Position numbers and translations under genes: made by a program. A stretch of 64,000 nucleotides of DNA from contig NZ_SRYM01000002.1 of NCBI RefSeq assembly GCF_004793765.1, positions 78,027-142,026 of the forward strand, in the 5' to 3' direction. This DNA comes from Parabacteroides distasonis (GTDB lineage: Bacteria; Bacteroidota; Bacteroidia; Bacteroidales; Tannerellaceae). The notes beneath the pieces are model-generated. The model made no database searches, was not told the DNA's origin, and saw nothing but the letters and a program-made list of their open reading frames with translations. Positions 62,863-64,000 of the stretch are shown here, piece after piece (positions within the stretch are counted from its first letter, which is position 1; each line of letters begins with the position of its first letter).

Positions 62863-63875
62863 TAATTTAGTAAGTCTCCTACATCTAGATAGGCGAACTG
62901 TATATCTGCATTCAGGCTCATTAAAATTCGGTTATTGTCTTTATCATAGCAAAATCTTATGACCGGATATCCGGTTTCTAACGTCTTTAGATAATTACCA
63001 TCCAAATCGAAAACTACAAATTTTGTGGGATAATTAGTCTTTCCATTTGTGAAAGATTTATTTCCAGAGTAAAGAGCGACTATTCTATTATTACAAAATA
63101 CCACAGGTCCATAATAGTCAATGCCATGCGTTTCCGTACTCCACTCAGTTCCATATACATTATACTTTAATGTTCCATCTAGATTACATATTGTCATCAA
63201 ATCATGAAGGATATAAGTCTCCACATAAATACCATGTTCCATAGAGATATCAAAACAAACACGTTTCTTTTTAACATCCGGATGAGTAGTATAACTCATA
63301 GGTGTTATTTTGCCGGTTGCCATATTGAATTTTGCAACAATTGGATTGAAATTACCGTTGCCTAAACGTTGTATAATGACTCCAATAGATAATGTGTCGT
63401 TAATGTATGTGTATTTCTCTATAACTAGTTGTTCATTCATTGTCATTTTTTCAATAGGTAAATATGCCGGATCTGCTATCGCACTATCCAAATCATAGCT
63501 AAAAATCTTATATTTACCAAAATCTGACACGTAAAACTTACGATTCATTTTATCTTCTTCTATAGACCCTATACGTGCGATCTCTCCCGGTCCTTGTCCT
63601 CTTGGGGCAATACTTGTTATATACTTAAAGTCGTTCTTATCAAAAATATGTACAAACTCATTTGCTGTTTTATAATCGGTGATAAGCATATAATTATCTA
63701 TTACAATTGGCCATGAATAGCTATTGACAAGGATATCTTCTATCACGATCTCCTTTATCCGATCACGAACATTGATTACATTATCTCTTTTGCCTTGGTG
63801 TTTTTCAGTCGTAGAGTTAGAGGAACATCCCCAACAAAAAACGATCAGAAGAAATAGGCATACTGCTTTATTCAT
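62862..63875 (-). CDS. Six-bladed beta-propeller lipoprotein (BF3164-like)
   Basis: 337 residues from the ATG at 63875, with a lipobox (VFCWGC, Cys16). The mature part is repetitive, with blade-like segments (YMLITDYKTANEFVHIFDKN, KFYVSDFGKYKIFSYDLD, TKFVVFDLDGNYLKTLETGY) as in the TolB-like lipoproteins that Bacteroidetes encode next to C39 peptidases and peptide exporters. It ends 10 bases before the glycosyltransferase start. An in-frame extension upstream (to 63989) is made of a duplicated start of the glycosyltransferase gene and is not considered real protein. Confidence 0.82.
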   Translation of the reverse strand: MNKAVCLFLLIVFCWGCSSNSTTEKHQGKRDNVINVRDRIKEIVIEDILVNSYSWPIVIDNYMLITDYKTANEFVHIFDKNDFKYITSIAPRGQGPGEIARIGSIEEDKMNRKFYVSDFGKYKIFSYDLDSAIADPAYLPIEKMTMNEQLVIEKYTYINDTLSIGVIIQRLGNGNFNPIVAKFNMATGKITPMSYTTHPDVKKKRVCFDISMEHGIYVETYILHDLMTICNLDGTLKYNVYGTEWSTETHGIDYYGPVVFCNNRIVALYSGNKSFTNGKTNYPTKFVVFDLDGNYLKTLETGYPVIRFCYDKDNNRILMSLNADIQFAYLDVGDLLN

Positions 63876-63923
63876 ATCTGGTATCTTTTTTAGTGTCGCA
63901 AGATATGTTTTCCTCAGCCGTTT

Positions 63924-64000
63924 ATTCGCAAGAGCAAAACTTGCGTTCAAGTGGCCGATGGCCGGATATATGTCGAATAATAGGGTCATGGCTCTTTAAT
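63924..64000. repeat. 77-bp direct repeat, copy 2 (orphan glycosyltransferase start)
   Basis: Matches 62786-62862 with one mismatch and continues to the window edge. Here the 22 glycosyltransferase codons are followed by unrelated DNA leading into the lipoprotein gene, so this is a leftover start and not a gene. Confidence 0.9.

Noticed and set aside
63875..63989. N-terminal extension of the beta-propeller lipoprotein
   Set aside because: The extension is a duplicated start of the glycosyltransferase gene followed by leader DNA; the lipoprotein signal starts at 63875.

Overview
The window comes from a Bacteroidales chromosome, most likely Parabacteroides. Supporting signs are a SusC receptor, GH2 and GH51 glycosidases with signal peptides, many small lipoproteins of Bacteroidetes-only DUF families, promoters of the TTTG/TAnnTTTG type, and mobilisation genes of the Bacteroides NBU/Tn4555 kind. 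The genus is inferred from gene content; no rRNA or tRNA is present to confirm it.

Positions 1-30,700 are ordinary chromosome. They hold the 5' end of a susC gene behind a promoter that lies between 14-bp inverted repeats (a probable phase-variable switch), a DUF3332 lipoprotein, a periplasmic GH2 beta-galactosidase, a TlpA-like thioredoxin, an EFR1 ferredoxin, parC with two envelope genes, an ECF sigma/anti-sigma/outer-membrane operon, a two-component system set among PepSY-like lipoproteins, DUF3256-EamA-truA, an AspT-type transporter, a GH51 arabinofuranosidase, a Pif1-like helicase and a zinc peptidase. Two pseudogenes (a thioredoxin and a YjbR-like gene) and two arrays of short palindromes, each between convergent genes, interrupt the pattern.

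An envelope/secretion-type operon (beta-propeller lipoprotein, MGT-type glycosyltransferase, degenerate C39-like protein, signal peptidase I, all on the minus strand) is split by a foreign element of about 29.3 kb (about 32,604-61,943). The C-terminal part of the glycosyltransferase is at 32.2-32.6 kb and the N-terminal part at 61.9-62.85 kb. The element has a tyrosine recombinase, HTH proteins, DUF3987 and primase-like genes, MobC, a relaxase and an oriT-like region, but no conjugation apparatus, so it is best read as an integrative mobilizable element.

The cargo is largely defence. On the plus strand, an AAA_14/DUF4143 ATPase precedes a Wadjet/MksBEF-like JetA-B-C-D set, and the module is bracketed by copies of a roughly 33-bp repeat. 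On the minus strand, a nearly gapless run (52.1 to 40.9 kb) reads: XRE regulator, HsdM fused to an N-terminal nuclease domain, HsdS, TIR protein, a DGQHR-like/coiled-coil/deoxyribosyltransferase-like fusion, GIY-YIG nuclease, small membrane protein, small hypothetical, Fic, RhuM (with an in-frame amber) and a metallophosphoesterase. No HsdR helicase is present. This combination of a DNA-modifying M/S pair with TIR, NDT-like and nuclease effectors is the best candidate here for an undescribed system. An Mrr-like nuclease lies near the integrase end. The relaxase also carries an in-frame amber codon after its catalytic-tyrosine segment, so mobility may be impaired.
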